Shown here one piece after another: positions 27,762 to 36,908 of a stretch of 64,000 nucleotides of DNA. Positions within the stretch are counted from its first letter, which is position 1. Each line of letters begins with the position of its first letter. The position numbers and the translations under genes are program-made. The notes beneath the pieces were generated by a model, which was not told the DNA's origin, did no database searches, and saw only the letters and a list, made by a program, of their open reading frames with translations. The stretch comes from Flavobacterium taihuense (GTDB lineage: Bacteria > Bacteroidota > Bacteroidia > Flavobacteriales > Flavobacteriaceae): NCBI RefSeq assembly GCF_019351435.1, contig NZ_JAHWYN010000004.1, positions 112,413-176,412 of the forward strand, read 5' to 3'.

Positions 27762-28565
27762 ATGTCCCAAAATACAAAAGAACTAAAACTTGCCGTACTT
27801 ATTGATGCCGACAATGTTCCCTACAGCAATGTAAAAGGAATGATGGAGGAAATCGCCAAATACGGAACTCCAACCACCAAGCGTATTTATGCCGATTGGA
27901 CAAAACCCAATGCAAACGGTTGGAAATCGGTTTTACTAGAACACGCCATTACACCTATTCAGCAATATAGTTACACAGTTGGTAAAAATTCTTCCGATTC
28001 AGCCTTGATTATCGATGCGATGGATTTACTGTATTCTGATAAAGTGGATGGTTTTTGTATTGTTTCCAGTGACAGCGATTTTACCAGGCTGGCTATTCGA
28101 TTGCGAGAGTCGGGAATGAAAGTTATTGGTATGGGCGAGAAAAAAACACCGAATCCCTTTATTGTTTCCTGTGACCGATTTATTTTTATTGAGGTCTTGG
28201 AAGGAGCAATCAAAAAGAAAAAGCCTAAACAAATGGCTTCAGCTTCTTCAGTTGAGACTAAAGGCATTAAGAAAACTTCTGAAAAAGAAATTCCCGAAAA
28301 AGAGACTGCCATTAAAATCGACAATAAAACCATCGAACTGATAGAAGATACCATCGATGCCATTGGAGACGATGACGGTTGGGCTTTCTTAGGGGATGTA
28401 GGGAATCTAATCGTGAAGAAAAAACCAGAGTTTGACCCAAGAAGTTACGGTTTCAATAAACTTACACCTATGCTCAAATCGCTAACCGATATTTTAGAAA
28501 TAGACGAAAGAGATTCCGATAAAAAAGGAATCAAACATGTGTATGTAAGATTGCGTTACACTTAA
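27762..28565 (+). CDS. NYN-domain RNase-like protein with C-terminal LOTUS/OST-HTH domain
   Basis: A 267-residue cytoplasmic protein. Residues about 8-145 form a NYN (PIN-like, DUF88/LabA-type) nuclease domain, with the acidic metal ligands in LIDADN at 13-18, NSSDSALIIDAMDL and VSSDSDFTRLA. A lysine- and glutamate-rich linker (about 148-188) leads to a LOTUS/OST-HTH RNA-binding domain (about 190-265; WAFLGDVGNLIVKKKPEFDP, then YGFNKLTPML). The same NYN plus LOTUS arrangement occurs in eukaryotic MARF1 and in many bacterial proteins, so cleavage or binding of RNA is expected. Its target is unknown. Confidence 0.88.
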   Translation: MSQNTKELKLAVLIDADNVPYSNVKGMMEEIAKYGTPTTKRIYADWTKPNANGWKSVLLEHAITPIQQYSYTVGKNSSDSALIIDAMDLLYSDKVDGFCIVSSDSDFTRLAIRLRESGMKVIGMGEKKTPNPFIVSCDRFIFIEVLEGAIKKKKPKQMASASSVETKGIKKTSEKEIPEKETAIKIDNKTIELIEDTIDAIGDDDGWAFLGDVGNLIVKKKPEFDPRSYGFNKLTPMLKSLTDILEIDERDSDKKGIKHVYVRLRYT

Positions 28566-28919
28566 AAATAACCCACAAAAAAAAGGAGAGCTTTTCAAGG
28601 CTCTCCAATTTGTAAGTTCTGATTTATCATTATCTAGCTTATACTTAAATTCGGTATAGCTGACTATTGAGATGCTTTTTCTAATACTGTAACAGTTGTG
28701 ATATTATACCTCAAGTAATTAATCAAAACTACATTCAAAGTTACAATTTATTTTAGTTAAAATATTTATATTCAGTATTTTAACTTTATTTTAACGCCTC
28801 TTATTTTATCCGAAAAAACAATTCTTTCTTAATTCTTAAATTATTAATTGAATCAGTTGTTTATTAGAGCGTGGTAAACCAATATATTTGCACTCTTGGA
28901 TACTAAAAAACACCAACAA
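28566..28919. other. 354-base intergenic region with a hairpin
   Basis: Contains a hairpin GGAGAGC TTTTCAAG GCTCTCC at 28585-28606, 20 bases after the NYN stop. It is preceded by eight A residues but not followed by T residues, so it is a poor terminator for that gene. The promoter of rdgB is at 28857-28890. Nothing else was recognised. Confidence 0.6.
28857..28890 (+). promoter_or_regulatory. Promoter of rdgB (TTG-N23-TATATTTG)
   Basis: TTG at 28857-28859 and the -7 box TATATTTG at 28883-28890. Transcription would start near 28897, which excludes the in-frame TTG at 28896 and supports the ATG at 28920 as start. Confidence 0.6.
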
Positions 28920-29501
28920 ATGAAAATTGTTTTCGCCACCAATAACAAAAATAAAATCAAAGAAATACAAAGTCTGCTCCCCCAAAGCATTGAAATCATT
29001 AGTTTGCAGAGTATCGGATGTTATGAAGAAATTCCTGAAACCGCAGATACGATTGAGGGAAACGCTATTATGAAGGCCAATTATGTGACCGAGAAATACG
29101 GCTATGATTGCTTTGCGGATGATACTGGACTTGAAGTAGAGTCACTGAATGGTGAGCCTGGAGTTTTCTCAGCTCGATATGCGGGTGAACAAAAGTCTAC
29201 TGAAGACAATATGGATAAATTGCTTCTAAATTTAGAAAATTCAGCGAATAGGAATGCTCAATTTAAAACCGTAATTACTTTAAACTTGAAAGGAAAGCAA
29301 TATCTTTTTACCGGAATTGCCCGTGGCGAAATCACTTTGAAAAAAAATGGCAATCAAGGTTTTGGTTATGATCCCATCTTTAGACCCGAAGGCTATCAGG
29401 AAACCTTTGCCCAACTTTCCTTAGAAACCAAAAACACTATAAGTCACAGAGGAAAAGCGACTCGAGAATTGATTGATTTTTTGGACCAAATTTCGCGATA
29501 A
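28920..29501 (+). CDS. rdgB: XTP/dITP diphosphatase (RdgB/HAM1 family)
   Basis: A 193-residue enzyme that hydrolyses non-canonical purine nucleotides (XTP, dITP) to monophosphates, keeping them out of DNA and RNA. The N-terminal IVFATNNKNKIKEIQSLL, the centre CFADDTGLEVESLNGEPGVFSARYAG (in consecutive pieces) and GFGYDPIFRPEGY with SHRGKA near the end are diagnostic. The ATG at 28920 gives the usual N-terminus MKIVFATNN; a TTG 8 codons upstream lies at the predicted transcription start. Monocistronic. Confidence 0.95.
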   Translation: MKIVFATNNKNKIKEIQSLLPQSIEIISLQSIGCYEEIPETADTIEGNAIMKANYVTEKYGYDCFADDTGLEVESLNGEPGVFSARYAGEQKSTEDNMDKLLLNLENSANRNAQFKTVITLNLKGKQYLFTGIARGEITLKKNGNQGFGYDPIFRPEGYQETFAQLSLETKNTISHRGKATRELIDFLDQISR

Positions 29502-29598
29502 AATCTGTTTGGAATATTGAATAAAAGCTGGGGGTATTTTTTTAAAATGAATATTCTGAAGAAATTTTTAACCAAATGATAGTTACAATAAAATATAG

Positions 29599-29606
29599 TA
29601 CATTTG
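29599..29606 (+). promoter_or_regulatory. -7 promoter box (TACATTTG) of the outer-membrane barrel gene
   Basis: Exact TAnnTTTG match 36 bases before the ATG at 29642; no clear -33 element. Confidence 0.4.
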
Positions 29607-29641
29607 AAATGCGTTATAACTTTTCACTCAAATAATTCATT

Positions 29642-30592
29642 ATGTTCAATGTCAAAACTTTAATTGCAATTTCTTTTTTTTTAATTCCAACAATTCATTA
29701 TGGACAACACACAGATGAGATTAATTCGAATAGACCGGGCGAATCCATGTCGGCTTTTGCAGTTGGAAAAACAGTTTTGCAAATTGAGACAGGGGTGTTT
29801 GGTATTCAAGAAAGTCATAGTTTGTCAAAGTATGATGCCAATGGTTTTGGGATTGATATGGAAGTTAGATATGGTGCTTTTCTTGAAAATTTAGAGTTCA
29901 TCGCAGATGTTCAATATGTAAATGAGACTTTTACGTATCCTATGCAAGTTGATGAAAGAGCCGATTTTAAGCAATCTGTTTTGGGAGCTAAATATTTGAT
30001 TTATGATCCAAATAAAGGATATAAAAAAGAAGTGAATCTATACAGTTGGAAGGCCAACCATAAATTCAATTGGCATCAAGTAATTCCTGCAGTTGCTGTT
30101 TTTGCAGGAGCCAATTTTACAGGAGCTGATAATCCATTTTATTTTTCTCCTGAATCAGCAATCTCTCCAAAAGTGGCTGTTATTTTGCAAAACCATTTAG
30201 GTGACGGTTCTTGGGTTTTTGTAACCAATATCATTTCCAATTACATCACGACAGATTATCCTAGTTTAAGTTATATCTTAACTTTGACCAAAGGGATTAA
30301 TAAAAAATGGTCTGCTTTTGTTGAAAACCAAGGAATAAAAAGCGATTTTTACAGTGATGCCATCGTTAGAGGTGGAGCAGCTTATTTGATTAACAGAAAT
30401 ATGCAGGTTGATGCTTCCATAAGTACTAATTTTAAAGATACTCCTTCGGTTCTTTATGGAGGTGTCGGAATTTCATGGCGATATGATGGACGATACAAAG
30501 AGGTGCATCTTTTGACAAAAGAAGAAGAAGCTGCCGAAAAAATAGCAAAAAAAACCAAAAGTAAAAAAGGGTTTAAAAAAACAAAGAAGTAA
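29642..30592 (+). CDS. Outer-membrane barrel protein of the phenol-degradation MetA-like 'transporter' family
   Basis: A 316-residue protein with a signal peptide ending HYGQ at about 22. The mature start, EINSNRPGESMSAFAVGKTVLQIETG, and alternating beta strands over the full length are typical of the Bacteroidota family named 'transporter' (PF13557-like barrel). The C-terminus has an unusual basic tail, KKTKSKKGFKKTKK, after the last strand. The substrate is unknown. The GNAT-like gene starts 24 bases downstream, so the two may share a transcript. Confidence 0.7.
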   Translation: MFNVKTLIAISFFLIPTIHYGQHTDEINSNRPGESMSAFAVGKTVLQIETGVFGIQESHSLSKYDANGFGIDMEVRYGAFLENLEFIADVQYVNETFTYPMQVDERADFKQSVLGAKYLIYDPNKGYKKEVNLYSWKANHKFNWHQVIPAVAVFAGANFTGADNPFYFSPESAISPKVAVILQNHLGDGSWVFVTNIISNYITTDYPSLSYILTLTKGINKKWSAFVENQGIKSDFYSDAIVRGGAAYLINRNMQVDASISTNFKDTPSVLYGGVGISWRYDGRYKEVHLLTKEEEAAEKIAKKTKSKKGFKKTKK

Positions 30593-30616
30593 TAGCAACT
30601 CCCCATAAATACAACA

Positions 30617-31735
30617 ATGATTACCATTCAAGAAGCCAAAACTAAAAACGAGTTAATCGAGTTTATAAGATTCCCTTTTTCATTATACAAAGACAATCCA
30701 TATTGGGTTCCACCCATAATTGCCGATGAATTGGAAACATTTGATAAAACCAAAAATCCAGCTTTTAATAGCGCCGAAGCCAATTTTTATGTTGCTTACA
30801 AAAACAATCAGATTGTAGGTAGAATTGCAACAATTATCAACTGGGATGAGGTTAATCATCAACAGAAAAAGAAAGTTCGTTTTGGTTGGTTTGATGTTAT
30901 TGACGATATTGAAGTTACCAAGGCTTTACTTGAAAAAGTATATGAATTGGGACAAAAGAATAATCTGGAATATGTAGAAGGGCCAATGGGATTCTCGAAT
31001 CTGGACAAAGTAGGTGTTTTAACCGAAGGTTTTGACGAGCTGGGAACGATGATAACTTGGTACAATCATCCTTATTATGCTAACCATTTTGAAGAATTAG
31101 GTTACGTAACCGAGAAAGAGTATGTCGAAAATAAATTCCCTTTTGCAAATGCAAAACCAGAATTTTTTGAAAAAATAAATGAATTGGTCAAAAAAAGATA
31201 CCAACTCAAGCCAATCAATTTTAAATCGACCAAAGCGGTAATGCCGTATGTCGATAAAATGTTTGATTTGTTTAATGAATCCTATGCTAGTTTGTCTTCG
31301 TTTGTAGCGATATCTGATGTTCAAAAAGAGTATTTCAAGAAAAAATACATCAGCTTTATAAACCCAGAATACATAAAATATGTGGAGGACAAGGATGGAA
31401 ATCTTGTAGCTTTTGCAATTGTGATGCCTAGCTTTTCGAAAGCGCTTCAAAAAGCCAATGGTAAATTATTCCCTTTTGGATTTCTTCATTTATTAAACGC
31501 AAGACGTAATAGTAAGGATGTCGTTTTTTACCTTATCGGAGTACATCCAGAGTATCAAAACAAAGGGGTGACTGCAGTAATTTTTAGTGAATACCACAAG
31601 ACTTTTACTGAGAAAGGAATTGAAAACTGTTTCAGAACTCCTGAATTGTCCGACAATATTGCTATTCAATTGATTTGGAAAAATTTTAATCCAGTGATCC
31701 ATTGCCGAAGAAAAACGTTTAGAAAAGAACTTTAA
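30617..31735 (+). CDS. GNAT-fold acetyltransferase-like protein
   Basis: A 372-residue cytoplasmic protein. N-terminal KNELIEFIRFPFSLYKDNPYWVPP and the later LIGVHPEYQNKGVTAVIFSEYHKTF, which contains the acetyl-CoA-binding pattern V.PEYQ.KGV, place it among the large GNAT-fold proteins common in Bacteroidota. Databases sometimes attach unrelated names to this family. The first half (EGPMGFSNLDKVGVLTEGF) looks like a degenerate second GNAT fold. Its substrate is unknown. A strong terminator follows 30 bases after the stop. Confidence 0.7.
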   Translation: MITIQEAKTKNELIEFIRFPFSLYKDNPYWVPPIIADELETFDKTKNPAFNSAEANFYVAYKNNQIVGRIATIINWDEVNHQQKKKVRFGWFDVIDDIEVTKALLEKVYELGQKNNLEYVEGPMGFSNLDKVGVLTEGFDELGTMITWYNHPYYANHFEELGYVTEKEYVENKFPFANAKPEFFEKINELVKKRYQLKPINFKSTKAVMPYVDKMFDLFNESYASLSSFVAISDVQKEYFKKKYISFINPEYIKYVEDKDGNLVAFAIVMPSFSKALQKANGKLFPFGFLHLLNARRNSKDVVFYLIGVHPEYQNKGVTAVIFSEYHKTFTEKGIENCFRTPELSDNIAIQLIWKNFNPVIHCRRKTFRKEL

Positions 31736-31765
31736 AATAAATACTTAGATTTCCGTTTTAAATAA

Positions 31766-31797
31766 CAAAACCGACAGAGTTTCCTTTGTCGGTTTTT
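31766..31797. terminator. Terminator between convergent genes
   Basis: AAAACCGACA pairs with TGTCGGTTTT around a 10-base loop, followed by TT and further T residues on the + strand; A-rich sequence gives a shorter T-run on the other strand. Confidence 0.88.
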
Positions 31798-31819
31798 TGT
31801 TTTTTATCTTAATCTTATT

Positions 31820-32200
31820 TTAAATATCGTCAAATTCGATATCGGTAAAACTGGAGGTGCTAGGGATAATGTCTTCACTGTTTTTATCTAAAGCATATTC
31901 TTTTTTGAAATCTTTTTGGTGTCTTTCAGAAATTACTTCTTCTCCTTTGTGGTTTAAAACGTAAGAAGTCATTTCTTCTAAAATTTCTGAGAACGCTGTA
32001 AAATCTTCCTTATACAAGTAGATTTTATGTTTTTTAAAATGAAAAGATCCATCTTCTTCAGTGAATTTTTTACTTTCGGTAATCGTAATATAATAATCAT
32101 CAGCTTTGGTAGCTCTTACGTCAAAGAAATAGGTTCTTCTTCCAGCTCTTAAAACTTTTGAAAATATTTCTTCTTTTTCTAACATATCATTTTCTCTCAT
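31820..32200 (-). CDS. DUF3276 (PUR-alpha-like) nucleic-acid-binding protein
   Basis: A 126-residue protein. EEIFSKVLRAGRRTYFFDVRATK followed by DDYYITITESKKF and KHKIYLYKEDF is the DUF3276 pattern of Bacteroidota and spirochaetes, structurally a PUR repeat related to eukaryotic PUR-alpha, which binds single-stranded purine-rich nucleic acid. The last 35 residues are acidic and probably disordered. No enzymatic motif is present. It is followed by the ABC exporter gene upstream on the same strand with a 67-base gap; whether the two are cotranscribed is open. Confidence 0.85.
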   Translation of the reverse strand: MRENDMLEKEEIFSKVLRAGRRTYFFDVRATKADDYYITITESKKFTEEDGSFHFKKHKIYLYKEDFTAFSEILEEMTSYVLNHKGEEVISERHQKDFKKEYALDKNSEDIIPSTSSFTDIEFDDI

Positions 32201-32267
32201 AATCTTATCGTCATTTTTTTATTTAATAGCAATCAAAAATCTTAAAAATATATGTATTATACAACAA

Positions 32268-34028
32268 TTAGAGCAATTCTTTTTCTGAAAGTTGCTTTAA
32301 ATAAAGCGCTGCATAATATCCTTCTTGGTTTATTAATTGATTATGAGTGCCTTGTTCAATTATTTTACCGTCTTCAAGAATGATAATTTTATCGGCATTT
32401 TTTGCTGAAGAAACCCTATGACTTACAATTATAGTGGTTTTATTCTTGCATATTTCATAAAGATTATTCAGAATTGCTTCCTCGGTTTCGGTGTCTACAG
32501 CAGATAAACAATCGTCAAAAAGTAAAATAGCTGGATTTTTTATAATCGCTCTTGCTATCGAAACCCTTTGTTTTTGACCTCCGGAAAGTGTTATTCCTCT
32601 TTCTCCTAAAATAGTATCATATCCTTTGTTGAAGCCAATGATGTTGTCGTGAACGACTGCACTTTTTGCGGCAGCTTCAACTTCTGAATCAGTAGCGTCT
32701 TCTTTTCCAAACTTGATGTTATTCTTGATGCTATCCGAGAATAAAAAGGCATCTTGTGGGACGACACCAATGCTGTTTCTTAAATCAAATAAGTTGAGTT
32801 GACTTATTTCTTTATTGTCAATCAAAATTTGGCCGTTGTTAATGTCATATAGTCTTGAGATTAAAGAAATAATAGTCGATTTTCCAGAGCCCGTTTTTCC
32901 TAAAATAGCCAAAGTTTCCCCTTTATTTACTGTGAAAGTTACACTTTGAAGCGCTTTGATGTGAGTGTCTTCATAAGTGTAACTCACATTGTCAAACGAA
33001 ATACTTCCTTCTATTTTTGATCTATTGGTATTCTTGTTTTGTATTTCAGGTACTATTTTCAAGAACTCATTGAGTCTTTTTTGTGAAGCTTCGGCTTCTT
33101 GAACCATAGAGGAAACCCATCCTAAAGAAGCCACAGGCCAAGTAAGCATGTTGACATATAAAATAAATTCGGCAATGGTTCCAATGCTTTTGATGGTTCC
33201 GTGAATGTACATTAGACCTCCAAAATAAATTACCACTAAGTTGCTGACTCCAATCAAAGCAATCATCAGTGGTCCGAAAAGCGATTGTACTTTGGCTAAA
33301 CTTAAACTTTTACTTTTGCTTTCGTTGGCCAAATCGGTGATTATGGCTTGGTTTTGATTTTCCAATGAGTACGCTTTTACAACTCGAATTCCAGAGAAAA
33401 CTTCTTGGGTATAACTGGAAACTTTGGATAAAAACTGTTGGAATGTAGTTGACCTTTTGTTGATTTCAGAACTCAATTTAAAAATACAATACGATAAAAC
33501 AGGTAATGGTAATATCGTGTATAATGTAAGACGTGGAGACACATTGTACATATAACCAATTACAATGGAAAAACGAATAAAGGTGTTAATAGTGTACATA
33601 ACAGCTGGACCAACATACATTCTAACTTTCGAAACATCCTCGCTGATGCGATTCATTAAATCACCAGTTCGATTTTGTTTGTAAAAGTTTTGGGAAAGAT
33701 TTTCGTATTGACGAAAGACTTCGTTTTTTAAATCAAATTCTATGTGACGCGACATAACGATTAGTGTTTGTCTCATCAGGAAAGTTAGAAATCCTGCTAT
33801 TATGGTTGTGGCAATAATCAAGAGAATATTCGAAATTAATTGCTGACTTATAATGCTGGTGTCTAAAGCTTTACTTTTTGAAAATGCTTCAATTTCATTA
33901 AATGATTTGCTGATCAATTTAGGGGTAAACAGAGAAAATATTTGTGCGATTATGGTGATGATTATGCCAAGTAAAAAGCTGTATTTGTACTTAATGAAAT
34001 ATTTGTTTAAATAGCGTAATTCTTTCAT
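32268..34028 (-). CDS. ABC exporter, fused permease and ATPase (MsbA/LmrA-like)
   Basis: A 586-residue half-transporter. Six membrane helices occupy about residues 15-305 (ABC type 1 exporter domain), and the ATPase spans about 335-580 with Walker A GKTGSGKST, Q-loop VVPQDAFLFSDSI, signature LSGGQKQRV, Walker B AILLFDDCLSAVD and switch histidine in IIVSHRVSSA. DDCLSAVDTE has Asp where many relatives have the catalytic Glu (DE), so the residue after Walker B is degenerate (DDCLSA), as seen in several bacterial exporters such as one half of heterodimers. The substrate is not evident; it would work as a homodimer or with another half-transporter. Confidence 0.9.
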   Translation of the reverse strand: MKELRYLNKYFIKYKYSFLLGIIITIIAQIFSLFTPKLISKSFNEIEAFSKSKALDTSIISQQLISNILLIIATTIIAGFLTFLMRQTLIVMSRHIEFDLKNEVFRQYENLSQNFYKQNRTGDLMNRISEDVSKVRMYVGPAVMYTINTFIRFSIVIGYMYNVSPRLTLYTILPLPVLSYCIFKLSSEINKRSTTFQQFLSKVSSYTQEVFSGIRVVKAYSLENQNQAIITDLANESKSKSLSLAKVQSLFGPLMIALIGVSNLVVIYFGGLMYIHGTIKSIGTIAEFILYVNMLTWPVASLGWVSSMVQEAEASQKRLNEFLKIVPEIQNKNTNRSKIEGSISFDNVSYTYEDTHIKALQSVTFTVNKGETLAILGKTGSGKSTIISLISRLYDINNGQILIDNKEISQLNLFDLRNSIGVVPQDAFLFSDSIKNNIKFGKEDATDSEVEAAAKSAVVHDNIIGFNKGYDTILGERGITLSGGQKQRVSIARAIIKNPAILLFDDCLSAVDTETEEAILNNLYEICKNKTTIIVSHRVSSAKNADKIIILEDGKIIEQGTHNQLINQEGYYAALYLKQLSEKELL

Positions 34029-34229
34029 GTTTCTGAGGATTCGGTATTGAATTGATTTTGTTTTTTGTTTAATGTTTAAATTTTAACAATTATTTTAAAA
34101 ATTCTTTCATCGTGTTTTATTATTGAATTTTTATTTTTTGATAAATTTAATATGGTATATTTATTTTTTATGTATGTTTGGAATGTCTTTTTGATAAATT
34201 CGTAATTTTTAACTAAATAAAATAGTACT

Positions 34230-35333
34230 ATGAATGCTACTGTTACCACTGGGAAAGAACTTCAAAAAATGGATCCGGTTTTTGGACAATTGTCTTTTAA
34301 TGATCACGAGCAAATTGTTTTTTGTAACGACAAAGATACAGGTTTAAAAGCAATTATTGGTATTCATAATTCGGTTATGGGGCCAGCATTGGGGGGAACT
34401 CGTATGTTTAATTATGCTAACGAATGGGAAGCTTTGAATGACGTTTTGCGCCTTTCCAGAGGGATGACTTATAAAGCTGCCATTACAGGATTGAATATTG
34501 GTGGGGGAAAAGCAGTTATTATGGGTGATGCCAAAACCCAAAAAACTCCTGAATTGATGCGTAAATTTGGAGAATTTGTTCATTCTTTAAGTGGAAGATA
34601 TATTACGGCTGAAGATGTAGGAATGGAAACATCTGATATGGATTTGGTAAGAGATGTGACTCCTTATGTTACCGGAATCTCTGAAGAAAGAGGTGGAGCA
34701 GGTAATCCTTCTCCTATTACTGCTTTTGGAGTGTATATGGGAATGAAAGCAGCCGCAAAACAACAATTTGGTTCGGATAAATTAGAAGGTAAAAAAGTAT
34801 TGGTTCAAGGTATTGGCCACGTAGGTGAAACTTTGGTTGAGTATTTGACAAAAGAAGGAGCTCAGGTTTTTATAGCTGATATCAATGAGGAAAAATTATA
34901 CCAAGTAGCGGCAAAATATAACGCAGAAGTATTTACAGGTGACGATTTGTATAGTGCTGATGTCGATATTTACGCCCCTTGCGCCATGGGAGCAACAATT
35001 AATGATGTTACCGTGAATAAAATCAAAGCAAAAGTGATTGCAGGTGCTGCGAATAATCAATTAGCAAATGAGAATACACATGGTTTGCTTTTGCAGGAAA
35101 GAGGGATTCTTTATGCTCCTGATTTCTTGATAAATGCTGGTGGAATCATTAATGTTTATGCTGAATTGGCTCATTATGACAAAGCAGAAATTATGCGTAA
35201 AACCGAGAATATTTTCAATACAACATTGGAGATTTTTGAATACGCTGTTGCAAATGGGATTACAACTCATCAAGCGGCATTGACTATTGCTCAAAATCGC
35301 ATTGATTTAAGAAAAATAGAAAACGCTAAATAG
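34230..35333 (+). CDS. Leucine dehydrogenase (Glu/Leu/Phe/Val dehydrogenase family)
   Basis: A 367-residue NAD-dependent enzyme that reversibly deaminates branched-chain amino acids. The substrate-binding and catalytic region is GGTRMFNYANEWEALNDVLRLSRGMTYKAAITGLNIGGGKAVI (in pieces), with Lys82 and Lys94 as key lysines; the dinucleotide site is QGIGHVGE near 191. Length and the motif MGPALGGTR fit leucine dehydrogenase better than glutamate dehydrogenase. It links leucine/valine catabolism and synthesis of branched fatty-acid precursors, which dominate Flavobacterium lipids. A terminator follows. Confidence 0.9.
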   Translation: MNATVTTGKELQKMDPVFGQLSFNDHEQIVFCNDKDTGLKAIIGIHNSVMGPALGGTRMFNYANEWEALNDVLRLSRGMTYKAAITGLNIGGGKAVIMGDAKTQKTPELMRKFGEFVHSLSGRYITAEDVGMETSDMDLVRDVTPYVTGISEERGGAGNPSPITAFGVYMGMKAAAKQQFGSDKLEGKKVLVQGIGHVGETLVEYLTKEGAQVFIADINEEKLYQVAAKYNAEVFTGDDLYSADVDIYAPCAMGATINDVTVNKIKAKVIAGAANNQLANENTHGLLLQERGILYAPDFLINAGGIINVYAELAHYDKAEIMRKTENIFNTTLEIFEYAVANGITTHQAALTIAQNRIDLRKIENAK

Positions 35334-35351
35334 TTTCTAATTTTTAATATT

Positions 35352-35403
35352 AAAGTCTCAGTTTACATTCTCATTTTGGGACTGCAAACTGGGGCTTTTA
35401 TTT
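35352..35403 (+). terminator. Terminator of the leucine dehydrogenase gene
   Basis: AAAGTCTCAGTTT pairs with AAACTGGGGCTTT using G-U pairs, around a 25-base loop that holds a small stem, and is followed by TTATTTTGT. Confidence 0.7.
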
Positions 35404-35486
35404 TGTATCCGTTAAAACCTGAGATAGGTACTGAAAACTATATCAAATAAAGCAGCTATAAATTTTCATTTAAGCGATGGAATTCT

Positions 35487-35494
35487 TAGTTTTG
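35487..35494 (+). promoter_or_regulatory. -7 promoter box (TAGTTTTG) of nusB
   Basis: Exact TAnnTTTG match. Transcription would start near 35501, after the in-frame ATG at 35477, which therefore cannot be the start; the next good start is the GTG at 35522. Confidence 0.55.
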
Positions 35495-35521
35495 CAAACT
35501 AATTTAAAAAGTTCTTATAAG

Positions 35522-36466
35522 GTGGTAAATAGAAGACACATTCGCGTTAAAGTCATGCAATCCATTTATGCAATGCACCAAAATGGTTCTGATAATCTAG
35601 AAAAAGAAGAAAAGTTCCTTTTTCATAGTATTGATGCCATCCAAGATTTATACCTAATTATGGTTTCTTCGCTAATAGAAATTTGCAAAAAAGAGACGGT
35701 TTTTTTGCATTTGTCAAGTCAAAAGCATTTGGCGACCAAAGAAGAACGTAACCCAAATGAAAAATTTATCAAAAATAGTATTTTTCAAATTCTTGCCGAA
35801 AACAATTCCCTTAGTATCGCTTTAGAAAATCGTTCGATTAACAATTGGACATTAAACGATGATTATATTATCCTATTGCTTAATGCTATAAAAGAAAGTG
35901 ATTTGTATGCTAAATATATGAGTAATACAGTAAATACTTTTGAGGAAGATAAAGATTTTGTTGTTAATATATTTACTGATGTAATTGTTCCTAATGAAAA
36001 ATTATATGAGTATTTAGAAGACGATAAATTGACCTGGATTGATGATATTCCTTTAGTAAACACTCATGTTATTAAGCAATTAAAGGCTATAAAGCAAGGT
36101 GAGGACGATAATTTTAGAGTTCCAAAATTGTACAAAGACAATGAAGATAAGGCTTATGTCAAGGATTTGTTTAGAAAAACAGTTTTAAACGAGACAGAAT
36201 TGGCAAAAGAATATGTCGATAAAACGCCAAATTGGGATAGTGATCGAATTGCCGAAATTGATACGATCATCCTTAAAATGGCTATTTGCGAATTCTTGAA
36301 ATTTCCTTCTATTCCTGTAAAAGTAACGTTGAATGAATATTTGGAATTGGCCAAAGAATATTCAACTCCAAAAAGTAGTATTTTTATCAATGGTATATTA
36401 GATAATTTGGTTAAAGAACTTGAAGAGAACAAGAGGATTATTAAGATTGGAAGAGGATTGATGTAA
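35522..36466 (+). CDS. nusB: Transcription antitermination protein NusB, long Bacteroidota form
   Basis: Read from GTG at 35522 it has 314 residues and begins VVNRRHIRVKVMQSIYAMHQ, the normal N-terminus in this phylum. The C-terminal ~130 residues are the NusB fold (KTPNWDSDRIAEIDTIILKM, then ILDNLVKELEE), with the middle ~150 residues a Bacteroidota-specific helical insertion; E. coli NusB has about 140 residues. NusB with NusE binds boxA RNA during rRNA transcription. An ATG 15 codons upstream is inside the predicted promoter. yajC follows about 100 bases later on the same strand. Confidence 0.88.
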   Translation: MVNRRHIRVKVMQSIYAMHQNGSDNLEKEEKFLFHSIDAIQDLYLIMVSSLIEICKKETVFLHLSSQKHLATKEERNPNEKFIKNSIFQILAENNSLSIALENRSINNWTLNDDYIILLLNAIKESDLYAKYMSNTVNTFEEDKDFVVNIFTDVIVPNEKLYEYLEDDKLTWIDDIPLVNTHVIKQLKAIKQGEDDNFRVPKLYKDNEDKAYVKDLFRKTVLNETELAKEYVDKTPNWDSDRIAEIDTIILKMAICEFLKFPSIPVKVTLNEYLELAKEYSTPKSSIFINGILDNLVKELEENKRIIKIGRGLM

Positions 36467-36566
36467 AAGCCATTTGGAAAAATGAATTTCAAATTTTTAA
36501 AAAAGAATTAAATCTAAATTTCACAATAAAACAAAAAGATAATTAACAAAAACTAAAATTTAAATT

Positions 36567-36842
36567 ATGGGACAATTGCAACAGTTTTTACCGTTTGTAT
36601 TAATGTTTGTAGTCATTTATTTCTTTATGATCAGACCACAGCAAAAAAGAGCTAAAAACGAAAGAGAATTTGAAAGCACATTAAAAGTAGGAGATAAAAT
36701 AATTACTAAAAGTGGTATTCACGGAAAAATTGCTGAACTAGGTGATTCTACAGTAATTATTGAAACTATGGCAGGTAAATTAAAAATGGAACGTTCTTCT
36801 ATTTCTATGGAATTTAGTGCTACTTTGAATAAAAAAGCATAG
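36567..36842 (+). CDS. yajC: Preprotein translocase subunit YajC
   Basis: A 91-residue protein with one membrane helix at about 6-23 (FLPFVLMFVVIYFFMIRP) followed by the family hallmark RPQQKRAKNEREF and a small beta-rich cytoplasmic domain (VGDKIITKSGIHGKIAEL). YajC associates with SecDF at the Sec translocon. The gene order nusB-yajC is common in Bacteroidota. A bidirectional terminator lies just after it. Confidence 0.95.
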   Translation: MGQLQQFLPFVLMFVVIYFFMIRPQQKRAKNEREFESTLKVGDKIITKSGIHGKIAELGDSTVIIETMAGKLKMERSSISMEFSATLNKKA

Positions 36843-36860
36843 TTAGAAGTTATAAAAATT

Positions 36861-36902
36861 AAAATCCCAAATTCCAATAGTTAAGGAATTTGGGATTTTT
36901 TT
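36861..36902. terminator. Bidirectional terminator with AATCCCAAATTCC stem
   Basis: AAAATCCCAAATTCC pairs with GGAATTTGGGATTTT around AATAGTTAA. It serves yajC (+) and the histone-like gene (-). The same 13-base stem recurs at 37685-37723. Confidence 0.93.
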
Positions 36903-36908
36903 ATTAGG